The position numbers were made by a program, and so were the translations under genes. The notes below the pieces were generated by a model, which had not been told where the DNA came from, did no database searches, and saw nothing but the letters and a program-made list of their open reading frames with translations. A DNA stretch of 38,568 nt from Candidatus Aenigmatarchaeota archaeon (GTDB lineage: Archaea > Aenigmatarchaeota > Aenigmatarchaeia > QMZP01 > JAFGSV01), in NCBI GenBank assembly GCA_021163005.1, contig JAGGXP010000026.1, positions 1-38,568 of the forward strand, read 5' to 3'. Within the stretch, counting starts at the first letter, position 1, and each line of letters opens with the position of its first letter. Below are positions 15,982 through 23,466 of this stretch, piece by piece.

Positions 15982-16027
15982 TTAGCGCCCTCAGCACACT
16001 GATCTTCTCTGTTTGTGTGGCACGGAC
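15982..16027 (-). other. tRNA intron 1 (46 nt, D-loop)
   Basis: The fold around the junctions is outer helix GATC/GATC (the D-stem), central helix AGCG/CGCT of four pairs, bulges GAG and AAA of three bases, and inner helix TCC/GGG. Cutting after the second base of each bulge removes 46 nt between tRNA positions about 20 and 21. The intron body forms a hairpin with GTGCC/GGCGC and CACAC/GTGTG. It also carries a copy of AGATCAG (15999-16005) that repeats the D-arm sequence at 16032-16038. Confidence 0.88.
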
Positions 16028-16067
16028 TCCGCTGATCTACCGGCCCTTGACAAGTCTTTGGAACTAT

Positions 16068-16077
16068 GTTTTTAAAT
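16068..16077 (-). promoter_or_regulatory. TATA box of the tRNA-Ala gene
   Basis: The minus-strand sequence ATTTAAAAAC is centred about 27 bases before the first base of the tRNA, the standard archaeal spacing, so transcription likely starts at or next to G1. Confidence 0.7.
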
Positions 16078-16125
16078 CATTTTACGTTCTGACTGACGTG
16101 AACATCTGACCTGCGAAAGATATAT

Positions 16126-17055
16126 TCAGCTCCACGCCTCTGGTCCGCTCTCCTCTGTCTCGAGAATCATTCCTGTGTTGTTGTATTTTGTGATATTCCC
16201 GCATCCGAAGAGGCTTATCTCTTTGGCACTGTTGCCCGTTATTATGCAATTATGGCACTTATCTAGGAGGATTGAATCGTCGAGGTCATTTCCTTCGATC
16301 AGCATTCCTTTCTGGCCATAAAAGCATGCCGCCCCCTCGGTGACTGTTTTACTGGAAATCGTGTTGTTTAGGAATGTGAAGTTGCCGCCTGCATCAACAT
16401 CAAGCTGCGCAAAAGCTACCCTGCCAGGATTCTGCCATGTGTTTCCCTCAAGCGTGTTGTTGGCGAAATAGATTCCCCAGCTTCCTTCACTGCGCAAGGC
16501 AGACCATGCATTGTTTATGAAGCGGCAATTCGTGACATTTGGATTTTCTGCATAGTAAAAATAGATGCCGTGGCCATATGAGTTTTCTATCACGCTGCTG
16601 TCAATCACGAAATTGTCTGTCTCAACAGCCAGCCCTGCGCTTGGCTTTATGCCCCAGCCTTTCTCGCCCTGCATAATTTCTTCCATTTCTTCAGGATGCC
16701 TGCTCACGTAGCCGTCCCGGTATTCCTCACTCGAATTGGCGATTACACTGTTTCTGATTATACCGATGCTTCCTTCACGAAAAATCAGGGAATGATTATT
16801 CAGGTTTATCAGGGAGTTGACGATTATCACTTGCTCTCCAGATTCGATGACGCTGTCTCCTGCCAGCATGGCACTCATATTCTCATAGAAACCCGGAGAA
16901 ATATTGTCCAAAATGAGGGTCTCGGAATATGGCTGCCCGGGCAGACCGGAATTGATGTCACTGACTGCTCCCTTATGAAGGCAGCCGGATGTCATGATGA
17001 TTGCCAGGAAAATGATTATGGGGAGGCATTTGCGGATACCGACGAAAATGCTCAT
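16126..17055 (-). CDS. Lipoprotein with right-handed beta-helix
   Basis: I placed the start at 17055: it gives a signal (hydrophobic 11-20) and lipobox T-S-G-C at Cys25, while the longer frame up to 17301 runs antisense into the CarS gene. The 309-residue protein holds repeats of the NosD/pectate-lyase type (motifs such as VIENSYGHGIYFY, NCRFINNAWSAL, FLNNTISS and ITGNSA), which form a parallel beta-helix of carbohydrate-binding or -cleaving type. No catalytic residues can be named. It is anchored outside the membrane. The start lies 103 bases from the divergent CarS gene. Confidence 0.8.
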   Translation of the reverse strand: MSIFVGIRKCLPIIIFLAIIMTSGCLHKGAVSDINSGLPGQPYSETLILDNISPGFYENMSAMLAGDSVIESGEQVIIVNSLINLNNHSLIFREGSIGIIRNSVIANSSEEYRDGYVSRHPEEMEEIMQGEKGWGIKPSAGLAVETDNFVIDSSVIENSYGHGIYFYYAENPNVTNCRFINNAWSALRSEGSWGIYFANNTLEGNTWQNPGRVAFAQLDVDAGGNFTFLNNTISSKTVTEGAACFYGQKGMLIEGNDLDDSILLDKCHNCIITGNSAKEISLFGCGNITKYNNTGMILETEESGPEAWS

Positions 17056-17158
17056 GATGTATAATTGCAATATGGGATTAAAATGCTGAACCCTGACATA
17101 GCACACGCACCGCTGCCTTCTGCAAATGCTTTTTAACAGGCACGACGCTATAATTAAA

Positions 17159-17722
17159 ATGGTCTGGGACATACTTGGCGGCATATTCACAATAGAGCAT
17201 CTGGTGGAGGCGTTCTGGCTTGTTCTTCCCGCATATGCAGCCAATGGGCTCGTGCCGCTGTTCGGGGGAAAGCACAGGGCAGACTTCGGGAAGAATTTCA
17301 TTGACGGGGAGCCGTTTTTGGGGTCGGGAAAGACGCTCGAGGGATTCTTCTTCGGAACGCTGGTAGGCGCCCTGATAGCGACAGTGCAGATGCTGGCGTT
17401 CCCCTACCTTCCGTGGGGGCTTTCGGAAGTCCCGCTGAACATAGTGGCAATGTCCCCGGTGCTCGGCGTCCTGCTGGGTCTCGGCGCAATGACTGGCGAC
17501 TCCGCCGGCTCTTTCATAAAAAGGCGCCTGAAGCTCAAAAGGGGAGCGGCAGCACCCGGCATAGACCAGCTGGACTTCCTTTTCGGCGCGTTTCTCTTCG
17601 CTCTCATACTTGTGAAGATTGAATTGAGCTGGGTGGTTCTTATGGCAATAGTTACGCCGATTGTGCACATCACGGCATCGTTTCTTGGTTTCAGGCTCAG
17701 GCTCAAAAGGGAACCATGGTAA
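17159..17722 (+). CDS. carS: CDP-archaeol synthase (CarS)
   Basis: The 187-residue membrane enzyme activates digeranylgeranylglyceryl phosphate with CTP to give CDP-archaeol, the branch point for archaeal polar lipids. It shows the CarS/DUF46 pattern: LPAYAANGLVPLFGG (near 22-36), IDGEPFLGSGKTLEGFF (near 44-60), GAMTGDSAGSFIKRRL (near 111-126) and a final HITASF segment; about five membrane helices. Start at 17159 was chosen over 17126 because CarS proteins begin just before this helix and a TATA-like CTTTTTAAC lies about 27 bases upstream. Confidence 0.93.
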   Translation: MVWDILGGIFTIEHLVEAFWLVLPAYAANGLVPLFGGKHRADFGKNFIDGEPFLGSGKTLEGFFFGTLVGALIATVQMLAFPYLPWGLSEVPLNIVAMSPVLGVLLGLGAMTGDSAGSFIKRRLKLKRGAAAPGIDQLDFLFGAFLFALILVKIELSWVVLMAIVTPIVHITASFLGFRLRLKREPW

Positions 17723-17733
17723 ATTCACTACCG

Positions 17734-17770
17734 TTAAGTATATATAAATTACTGATTATATACCACTTAA
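17734..17770. promoter_or_regulatory. Promoter with imperfect inverted repeat, CheB-like gene
   Basis: TTAAGTATATA (17734-17744) faces TATATACCACTTAA (17757-17770), an inverted repeat with a two-base insertion. The left arm overlaps the TATA box of the following gene. The arms resemble those of the repeat at 3691-3728, so one regulator may bind both. The likeness may also be due to TATA-box composition. Confidence 0.4.
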
Positions 17771-17779
17771 GTGATATGC

Positions 17780-18403
17780 ATGAATTACATGAAACCCAAG
17801 CTTGTTATGGCTCTTGGATCATCAGGCGGCTACAGGGCTTTCCTTGATATAATGGAAAATGTCGACCCGGATATGATTAAAAACGGGATGATATATCTGG
17901 TAGACCACGTGGGACCTACAGAAGAGGAAATAAGCATGTACAATGAGAAGGGATTTGATGTCATAGGAAATACTGTGCGCCACAGGGAAAAACTGAGAAG
18001 CGGTACCGTCAAATTCCAGCATGACGCCTATGAGACATACGACGAAGACAGAAGAATCATGGTCATAAGCCCAAACAGGAAGGGGCTGCACTTCGTAGAA
18101 AGAAAAGCCGACAGGAAGATGATGGGATTGTCTTATAGTGTGAAGAGCGCGCTCGATTCCGGATATGGTCAAGATATGATGACACTTTTCCTCAGCGGTG
18201 CAGGCGACGACGGATGTGGTGTCATCGGAGACTTGAGAGAGAGCGGTTCAAAAGTCATCATACAGGAGCCCGGCACGGCCATAATCGGCGAGCTTCTGTG
18301 GAATGCACTTTACAGAAGCATGTATTCTGACATTCCGCCCATGGTGATTGAGCCGAAAAAGATATCAGGGGAGATAAACGACTTTCTTTTTGAGAAACTA
18401 TAA
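17780..18403 (+). CDS. CheB-like methylesterase domain protein (orphan)
   Basis: The 207-residue protein resembles the catalytic domain of CheB, which removes methyl groups from chemoreceptor glutamates. All three catalytic positions can be matched: Ser14 in GSSGG, His43 in VDHVG, and Asp144 in SGAGDDGCG. There is no receiver domain, and no cheA, cheR or receptor gene is near, so its substrate may be something other than a chemoreceptor. ATG 17780 is chosen; a GTG at 17771 and an ATG at 17789 are also possible. It is followed after 29 bases by an unknown gene in the same direction. Confidence 0.75.
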   Translation: MNYMKPKLVMALGSSGGYRAFLDIMENVDPDMIKNGMIYLVDHVGPTEEEISMYNEKGFDVIGNTVRHREKLRSGTVKFQHDAYETYDEDRRIMVISPNRKGLHFVERKADRKMMGLSYSVKSALDSGYGQDMMTLFLSGAGDDGCGVIGDLRESGSKVIIQEPGTAIIGELLWNALYRSMYSDIPPMVIEPKKISGEINDFLFEKL

Positions 18404-18432
18404 AAATGCGCAAATCCTGTTAGTGAGATAGT

Positions 18433-18984
18433 ATGACAGAATCTTTCAAAGCTCTCGAGAAACTATGGCTTGACTACAAGCACATGATGCAGGATAACGG
18501 CTACGGTAACTTCATAGACATCTACGGCATAATGGCCGAGCAGTTTATTGACCAAGCCGATGGCACGATTTCGGGTATAAGCAGGCAGGAAATGGATGCC
18601 TTCATGAAGAGCCACAGAGACAGGACCGATGCGGAAAAGATGTACAACGCGTTCTTCACTGAACTCGGAAAGCGGCTCCCGGAAGATTTACCTGAGGAAC
18701 ACACTGACAGTCATGAGCAGCCGGAACCTTTCAAAATACTCAGGGAGCGCTATATGGTGTTCAAAAATGAGATTGGAATGAAGGCACCGAAGCTTCAGGG
18801 AATTGATGATGCAAAGAAAATAGCTGAAAGATATGCATCCAAAAACACGTACACTGAGGAAGATATCGAAAAGCTTATAGAAAGCGATATTAACAACCCG
18901 CAGGAGCCACTGCTTCCCGTATTTATTGAAGCACACGACAAAACACTTAAATACCGAAAATGGCGGTCTAAATTCGCTCTGTGA
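18433..18984 (+). CDS. Hypothetical helical protein
   Basis: A 183-residue soluble, charged, mostly helical protein. Segments such as YNAFFTELGKRLPED and DAKKIAERYASKN look like helical repeats. Family not recognised. The gene starts 29 bases after the CheB-like gene and may be cotranscribed. Its last 17 bases overlap the 3' end of the convergent thymidylate kinase gene, so its C-terminus is fixed by shared sequence. Confidence 0.6.
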   Translation: MTESFKALEKLWLDYKHMMQDNGYGNFIDIYGIMAEQFIDQADGTISGISRQEMDAFMKSHRDRTDAEKMYNAFFTELGKRLPEDLPEEHTDSHEQPEPFKILRERYMVFKNEIGMKAPKLQGIDDAKKIAERYASKNTYTEEDIEKLIESDINNPQEPLLPVFIEAHDKTLKYRKWRSKFAL

Positions 18985-19573
18985 TTTTCAGAACAGCCTC
19001 AGCTATCTCTTCCCTGCTTTTGCTGCCGTCCACTATGAACCATTTCCCGAACACATTGTCCTTTGCCATCTGCTCATACGAGCTGTTCACACTCCTGAGA
19101 AAAGCCATGTCAGCCTCATGCCTGTCGAGTTTTCCGTTTTCCTGCATCTTGCGCCTTGCTGATTCCTCAGGAGTGATGCGCAAAAGGAATACAATGTCCG
19201 GTTTTGGTATACCGAAGTCCTCGGCGAACCTGAGGGCCTTTTCAAGCGGGAAGCCCTTTATGCCCTGATAGACAATGGTAGACAGAAAATACCTGTCGCA
19301 TATAACTGTCTTGCCATCGCTGAGCCACGCCTGTATTTTCTCCTTGTCCTTTACCATGTCTCCTGCATAAAGAACGAACTGCATCTCTGCTGAAAGCTCA
19401 TGCTTCTTCTCCAGAAAAAGCCGTATGAGTCTGCCGAAGTCGCCTTCATAGTCCGGATATTCGATGCGCTCCGCAGGCAGTCCCCTTTCGCTGAACGATT
19501 TGAGAAGCATCTTTGACTGTGTCTCTGTGCCGGAGCCGTCGATGCCCTCAAAAACAATCAACTTCCCTTTCAT
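18968..19573 (-). CDS. tmk: Thymidylate kinase with unusual P-loop
   Basis: The 201-residue enzyme phosphorylates dTMP to dTDP. It has the thymidylate kinase layout: P-loop region FEGIDGSGTETQ (8-19), the DRY motif CDRYFLSTIVYQG (about 92-104) and a lid with RRKMQENGKLDRHE. The usual P-loop Lys (GSGKTT) is replaced by Thr16, which I checked in the DNA (GGC TCC GGC ACA). Catalysis may depend on another Lys or be altered. It is the last gene of the ppdK-adk-tmk run; its ATG overlaps the adk stop by one base (TAATG). Confidence 0.88.
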   Translation of the reverse strand: MKGKLIVFEGIDGSGTETQSKMLLKSFSERGLPAERIEYPDYEGDFGRLIRLFLEKKHELSAEMQFVLYAGDMVKDKEKIQAWLSDGKTVICDRYFLSTIVYQGIKGFPLEKALRFAEDFGIPKPDIVFLLRITPEESARRKMQENGKLDRHEADMAFLRSVNSSYEQMAKDNVFGKWFIVDGSKSREEIAEAVLKITERI

Positions 19574-20247
19574 TATGACCCGTGCTTTTTTAACAGTTCC
19601 ACGATTTTCGGAACCATCTCGTCCGGCCCTGCAGTGGGTTTGAAATCCACAAGTATGCCCCTTTTCCTGTAGTAGTCTATCAGCGGCGCTGTCTGTTTGT
19701 TGTATGCCACAAGCCTTTCCTTGATGACTTCTACTTTGTCGTCAGGTCTCTGGTACAGCTCGCCTCCGCACTTGTCGCACTTGCCCTCAACCTTGGGCGG
19801 CATGGCAGGCATGTGAATTCCCTCGCGGTTTATGTCAGCCACGTTGTATATCTCACCGCAGTTTTTGCATACCCTTCTGGCTGATATCTTCTCTATCAGG
19901 ATGTCCTCGGGGAGGTCTATGTTCAGCACCATGTCTATTGTGGTTATTTTGTCAAGCGCCTCTGCCTGCGGTATGGTCCTCGGAAAGCCGTCAAGAATGA
20001 AGCCCTTTTTCGCGTCATCCTGCTCAAGCCTCTTCTTGAGGACGTCTATGACTATCTCATCAGGCACAAGACCCCCTGCCTCCATGATGCCCTTTACCTT
20101 GTTTCCTAGCTCAGAGCCGCTCTTTACCTCAGCCCTGAATATGTCCCCTGTTGAAATCTGAGGTATTCCCAGTATGGGTCCTGCCCTGCTGGCATAGGTT
20201 CCCTTGCCAACGCCCGGAGGTCCCAAAAATACAAATCTAAGTCCCAT
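19573..20247 (-). CDS. adk: Adenylate kinase with zinc lid
   Basis: The 224-residue enzyme interconverts 2 ADP with ATP and AMP. The P-loop GPPGVGKGT is at 9-17, the AMP-site motif DGFPRT at 86-91, and the lid has four Cys ligands (C127, C130, C157, C160), as in zinc-bearing long-type adenylate kinases. This is the bacterial-style Adk, not the archaeal trimeric type. It lies 4 bases after ppdK and overlaps tmk, so the three are one operon. Its product fits PPDK, which uses or makes AMP. Confidence 0.95.
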   Translation of the reverse strand: MGLRFVFLGPPGVGKGTYASRAGPILGIPQISTGDIFRAEVKSGSELGNKVKGIMEAGGLVPDEIVIDVLKKRLEQDDAKKGFILDGFPRTIPQAEALDKITTIDMVLNIDLPEDILIEKISARRVCKNCGEIYNVADINREGIHMPAMPPKVEGKCDKCGGELYQRPDDKVEVIKERLVAYNKQTAPLIDYYRKRGILVDFKPTAGPDEMVPKIVELLKKHGS

Positions 20248-20251
20248 AAAA

Positions 20252-22864
20252 TCACCTTTTCTCCTCTATTGCAGCCTGCGCTGCCGCAAGCCTTGCTATC
20301 GGCACCCTGTACGGCGAGCAGCTGACGTCGTTAAGCCCTATCCTGTGGCAGAACTTGACTGATTCTGCCTCACCACCGTGCTCTCCGCAGATGCCTATCT
20401 CTATGTCCGGCTTTACCTTCCTTGCATGCTCTATGCAGTATTCCATGAGCCTTCCGACGCCGGACTGATCGATTGACTGGAATGGGTCCCTCTCGTATAT
20501 GCCCTTGTCGACGTATATATTGAGGAACTTGCCGGCATCATCCCTTGAGAAGCCGCAGCCCATCTGAGTAAGGTCGTTGGTGCCGAATGACATGAAATCT
20601 GCCTCCTTGGCTATTTCATCTGCTGTCATGGCCGCCCGCGGCACCTCTATCATGGTGCCTATCTTGTATTTTATCCTGCCCTTAACACCGAGCTCATCGG
20701 CAACCTTCTCGATGATGTCACGTATGAGCAGGAACTCCTTGACGTTTCCTACCAGCGGCACCTCGATGTAAGGTATGGGTTTGTGTCCATCTTTTTTGGA
20801 TTCAAGAGCAGCTTCGAAAATGGCGCGTGCCTGCATCTCATTTATCTCCGGATACTTGACGCCGAGCCTGCAGCCCCTGAAGCCGAGCATCGGGTTGAAC
20901 TCGTGGAGCGCCTTTATGGTGTTTTTTATTTTCTGAGGCGATATGCCCATCTCGTCAGCCACTTCCTTTGTCTCCTTTTCCTCGTGGGGAAGGAACTCGT
21001 GGAGCGGCGGGTCGAGAAGCCTTATGATTATCGGCATCCCGTCCATCACTTTGAACAGCCCCTTGAAGTCTTCCTTCTGCATCGGACGTATCTTGTCGAG
21101 CGCCTTCTTCCTTTCGTCCAGTGTTTCCGAGAGTATCATCTCCCTGACAGCCATTATCCTCTCGGGCTTGAAGAACATATGCTCTGTCCTGCAGAGTCCT
21201 ATGCCCTCAGCACCGAAATCTTTGGCAACCTGTGCATCATGAGGCGTGTCGGCATTGGTCTTGACAGAAAGCCTCTTCCTCTTGTCGACCCACTTCATGA
21301 GAACCGCGAAGTCACCGCCTATGCCCGGTTCAACGAGATTGAGAGCGCCTTTGTAGACCTCTCCGGTGGAGCCGTCAAGGCTTATGACATCTCCTGCCTT
21401 TATGACAGTATCTCCGGCCCTGAACCGACCTGCCTTCTCATCAACGTTTATTCCATCGCAGCCGGCAACGCAGCATTTGCCCATTCCCCGTGCAACAACA
21501 GCGGCGTGTGATGTCATGCCGCCCCTTGCCGTGAGTATGCCCTCGGCTGCGTTCATGCCTTCTATGTCCTCGGGGCTTGTCTCTGTTCGCACGAGCACAA
21601 GCTTTTCCTTCGGGTTCTTTTCCTTTATGGCAGCTGCCTCCTCAGCTGTGAAAACGGCTTTTCCGACAGCAGCGCCCGGAGATGCGGGGAGGCCCTTGGC
21701 AATCGGCGTTCCCTTCTTTGACTCAGGGTCTATCTGCTTGTGCAGCAGCTGGTCGAGCTGCTCGGGCTTCATCTTCATGATGGCCTCGTCCTCGGTCAGC
21801 AGTTTCTCCTTCACCATGTCAACCGCTATCTTGACAGCGGCGGCGGCTGTTCTCTTTCCGTCCCTTGTCTGCAGCATGTAAAGTTTCCCGTTCTCTATGG
21901 TGAATTCGAAGTCCTGCATGTCCTTGTAATTCCTCTCGAGTGTTTCCCTTATCTTCTGGAGCTGTTTGTAGCTTTCCGGCATTTCCTTCTTCATGTCTTC
22001 AAAGTGCTTGGGGGTCCTGATGCCGGCAACGACATCCTCTCCCTGCGCATTCATCAGGTATTCTCCGTAGAGCACGTTCTCGCCTGTTGCGGGGTTCCTC
22101 GTGAACCCGACGCCTGTGCCTGAGTCCCATCCAAGATTACCGAAAACCATGGCCTGAACGTTCACCGCTGTGCCGAGGTCGTCCGGTATGCCGTTCAGCC
22201 TCCTGTATGTTATGGCCCTCTTGTTGTCCCATGAATTGAACACAGCGTCAACCGACATTTTCAGCTGCTCCATCGGGTCCTGCGGGAAGAGTTTTCCCGC
22301 TTCCTTCCTGACAAGAACTTTGTAAGCATCAACAACCTTTCTGAGGTCTGAGACATCGAGATCTGTATCCTGCCTTCCGTTCTTCACTCTTTCCAGTTCA
22401 TGCTCGAATCTGGCATGCTCTATGCCCATTACAACGTCGCCGAACATCTGGATGAATCGCCTGTATGAGTCCCATGCGAATCTGTCGTCGCCGGACTGCT
22501 TTGCCAGCCCCTCAACAGCCTCGTCGTTAAGTCCGAGATTGAGAACAGTGTCCATCATGCCCGGCATGGAAACCGCCGCCCCTGACCTCACGGATACGAG
22601 AAGCGGGTTTTCATTGTCGCCGAAATGTTTGTTCATCTTCTTTTCGAGCCTTTTGACATTCTCCTCTATCTGCTTCAGCAGGCCGTCAGGCCATTTCTTT
22701 GTCCTGTTTACCTCTATGCAGACCTTCGCTGTTATGGTGAAGCCCGGAGGGACTGGAAGTCCTATCTTGGTCATGGAGCCAAGGTTGGCGCCCTTGCCGC
22801 CGAGAAGCTTCTTGTCGCTGGTGTCGCCCTCACCGAAAAAATACACATATTTCTGCGTCATCAA
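20252..22864 (-). CDS. ppdK: Pyruvate, phosphate dikinase
   Basis: The 870-residue enzyme interconverts PEP, AMP and PPi with pyruvate, ATP and Pi. The ATP-grasp domain is N-terminal (GGKGANLGSM at about 23-32), the phospho-His domain has GGMTSHAAVVARGMGKCC with the catalytic His near residue 456, and the C-terminal PEP barrel ends with GICGEHGGE. Length matches the family (about 870-880). A GGTGG Shine-Dalgarno-like stretch lies about 8 bases before the ATG and the TATA (AATTTATACT) about 55 bases before, so this mRNA has a leader, unlike most genes here. First gene of the operon with adk and tmk. Confidence 0.96.
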   Translation of the reverse strand: MMTQKYVYFFGEGDTSDKKLLGGKGANLGSMTKIGLPVPPGFTITAKVCIEVNRTKKWPDGLLKQIEENVKRLEKKMNKHFGDNENPLLVSVRSGAAVSMPGMMDTVLNLGLNDEAVEGLAKQSGDDRFAWDSYRRFIQMFGDVVMGIEHARFEHELERVKNGRQDTDLDVSDLRKVVDAYKVLVRKEAGKLFPQDPMEQLKMSVDAVFNSWDNKRAITYRRLNGIPDDLGTAVNVQAMVFGNLGWDSGTGVGFTRNPATGENVLYGEYLMNAQGEDVVAGIRTPKHFEDMKKEMPESYKQLQKIRETLERNYKDMQDFEFTIENGKLYMLQTRDGKRTAAAAVKIAVDMVKEKLLTEDEAIMKMKPEQLDQLLHKQIDPESKKGTPIAKGLPASPGAAVGKAVFTAEEAAAIKEKNPKEKLVLVRTETSPEDIEGMNAAEGILTARGGMTSHAAVVARGMGKCCVAGCDGINVDEKAGRFRAGDTVIKAGDVISLDGSTGEVYKGALNLVEPGIGGDFAVLMKWVDKRKRLSVKTNADTPHDAQVAKDFGAEGIGLCRTEHMFFKPERIMAVREMILSETLDERKKALDKIRPMQKEDFKGLFKVMDGMPIIIRLLDPPLHEFLPHEEKETKEVADEMGISPQKIKNTIKALHEFNPMLGFRGCRLGVKYPEINEMQARAIFEAALESKKDGHKPIPYIEVPLVGNVKEFLLIRDIIEKVADELGVKGRIKYKIGTMIEVPRAAMTADEIAKEADFMSFGTNDLTQMGCGFSRDDAGKFLNIYVDKGIYERDPFQSIDQSGVGRLMEYCIEHARKVKPDIEIGICGEHGGEAESVKFCHRIGLNDVSCSPYRVPIARLAAAQAAIEEKR

Positions 22865-22953
22865 ATACCACCCTATTTTTTTAACTTAGCATGACTTAGC
22901 GTCTTGGACTAAGATAGTATAAATTAATGAAGGAATATTTAAAGGTAATCGGC

Positions 22954-23385
22954 TCACATGTCTTCCAACGCACTTGTGAGTTCCGTGACCGAGCCGAGGG
23001 TGTCGATGCCTATAATACCAAGCATTCCGTCTATTTGGCTGGACTCCTCCGCGATGAAATGCGGAGGGCGTTTGTACGCGCTTTGATGCCCCCGGTAGAA
23101 AAGCAGCAAAGCTGAAAGGCCCGCGCTGTCAGTATGTTCTATCTTACTGAGGTCCAGGACAACCTCGTCCGTTTCTGCCGCAGGACGAGAGAAAACTGCG
23201 GCGAAATATTCTTTCAGCTTAGTTGAGACCATGTAATCGAGCTGTCCATGACTGCCGTCAGGTGATGGACGTTCAAGTCCTATGAGACTGATCCTGTAAA
23301 GCGAACCGTCGCCTTTAGGCACTTCAAGAAACGACCTGCTCACTTCAAGCGGTGTCTGGACATCAGCACCTCTGCCATATTCCAT
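22954..23385 (-). CDS. STAS-domain protein (anti-anti-sigma-like)
   Basis: The 143-residue protein carries a STAS domain. The hallmark is VVLDLSKIEHTDSAGLSALL, with Ser87 at the site that is phosphorylated in SpoIIAA-type antagonists. Archaea lack sigma factors, and no partner kinase or transporter is in the window, so the partner is unknown. Start at 23385 (MEYGRG) is chosen because a TATA-like stretch (ATTTTTATTAC) lies about 25 bases upstream; the frame to 23421 would start before it. The gene is divergent from mscS. Confidence 0.8.
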   Translation of the reverse strand: MEYGRGADVQTPLEVSRSFLEVPKGDGSLYRISLIGLERPSPDGSHGQLDYMVSTKLKEYFAAVFSRPAAETDEVVLDLSKIEHTDSAGLSALLLFYRGHQSAYKRPPHFIAEESSQIDGMLGIIGIDTLGSVTELTSALEDM

Positions 23386-23466
23386 AAATTTAATGTACCC
23401 GAAAGTAATAAAAATGCACACTGAAAAGTTAGCTGTTTAAATACAAAAACAAATAAACAACTGTAG

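Larger units (their letters stand above)
15814..16046 (-). tRNA. tRNA-Ala(CGC) with D-loop and T-loop introns
   Basis: Read from 16046 to 15814. The acceptor GGGCCGG pairs with CCGGTCC, giving the G3-U70 wobble that marks tRNA-Ala; discriminator A is at 15814; no CCA is encoded. D-stem GATC/GATC; anticodon arm CTCGT-TTCGCAT-GCGAG at 15975-15959 with anticodon CGC at 15968-15966; five-base variable loop; T-stem AGGGG/CCCCT. Two introns interrupt it: 16027-15982 (46 nt, D-loop) and 15942-15828 (115 nt, T-loop). Both junctions form full bulge-helix-bulge motifs. Removing them leaves 72 nt with D-loop AGCGGAA and T-loop TTCAAAT, both normal. A TATA box sits 27 bases before G1. Confidence 0.95.

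Noticed and set aside
15814-16046. RNase P RNA, SRP RNA or other structured ncRNA
   Set aside because: The paired ends and inner hairpins first suggested a large ncRNA, but none of the conserved core motifs of RNase P or SRP RNA are present, while the tRNA-Ala cloverleaf, anticodon arm and two splice motifs explain the locus fully.
17078-17728. Minus-strand frame of 216 residues opposite carS
   Set aside because: Antisense to a recognised enzyme; Arg/Glu/His-rich shadow.
20783-21511. Plus-strand frame of 242 residues inside ppdK
   Set aside because: It lies wholly antisense to a well-conserved enzyme and shows no family features.
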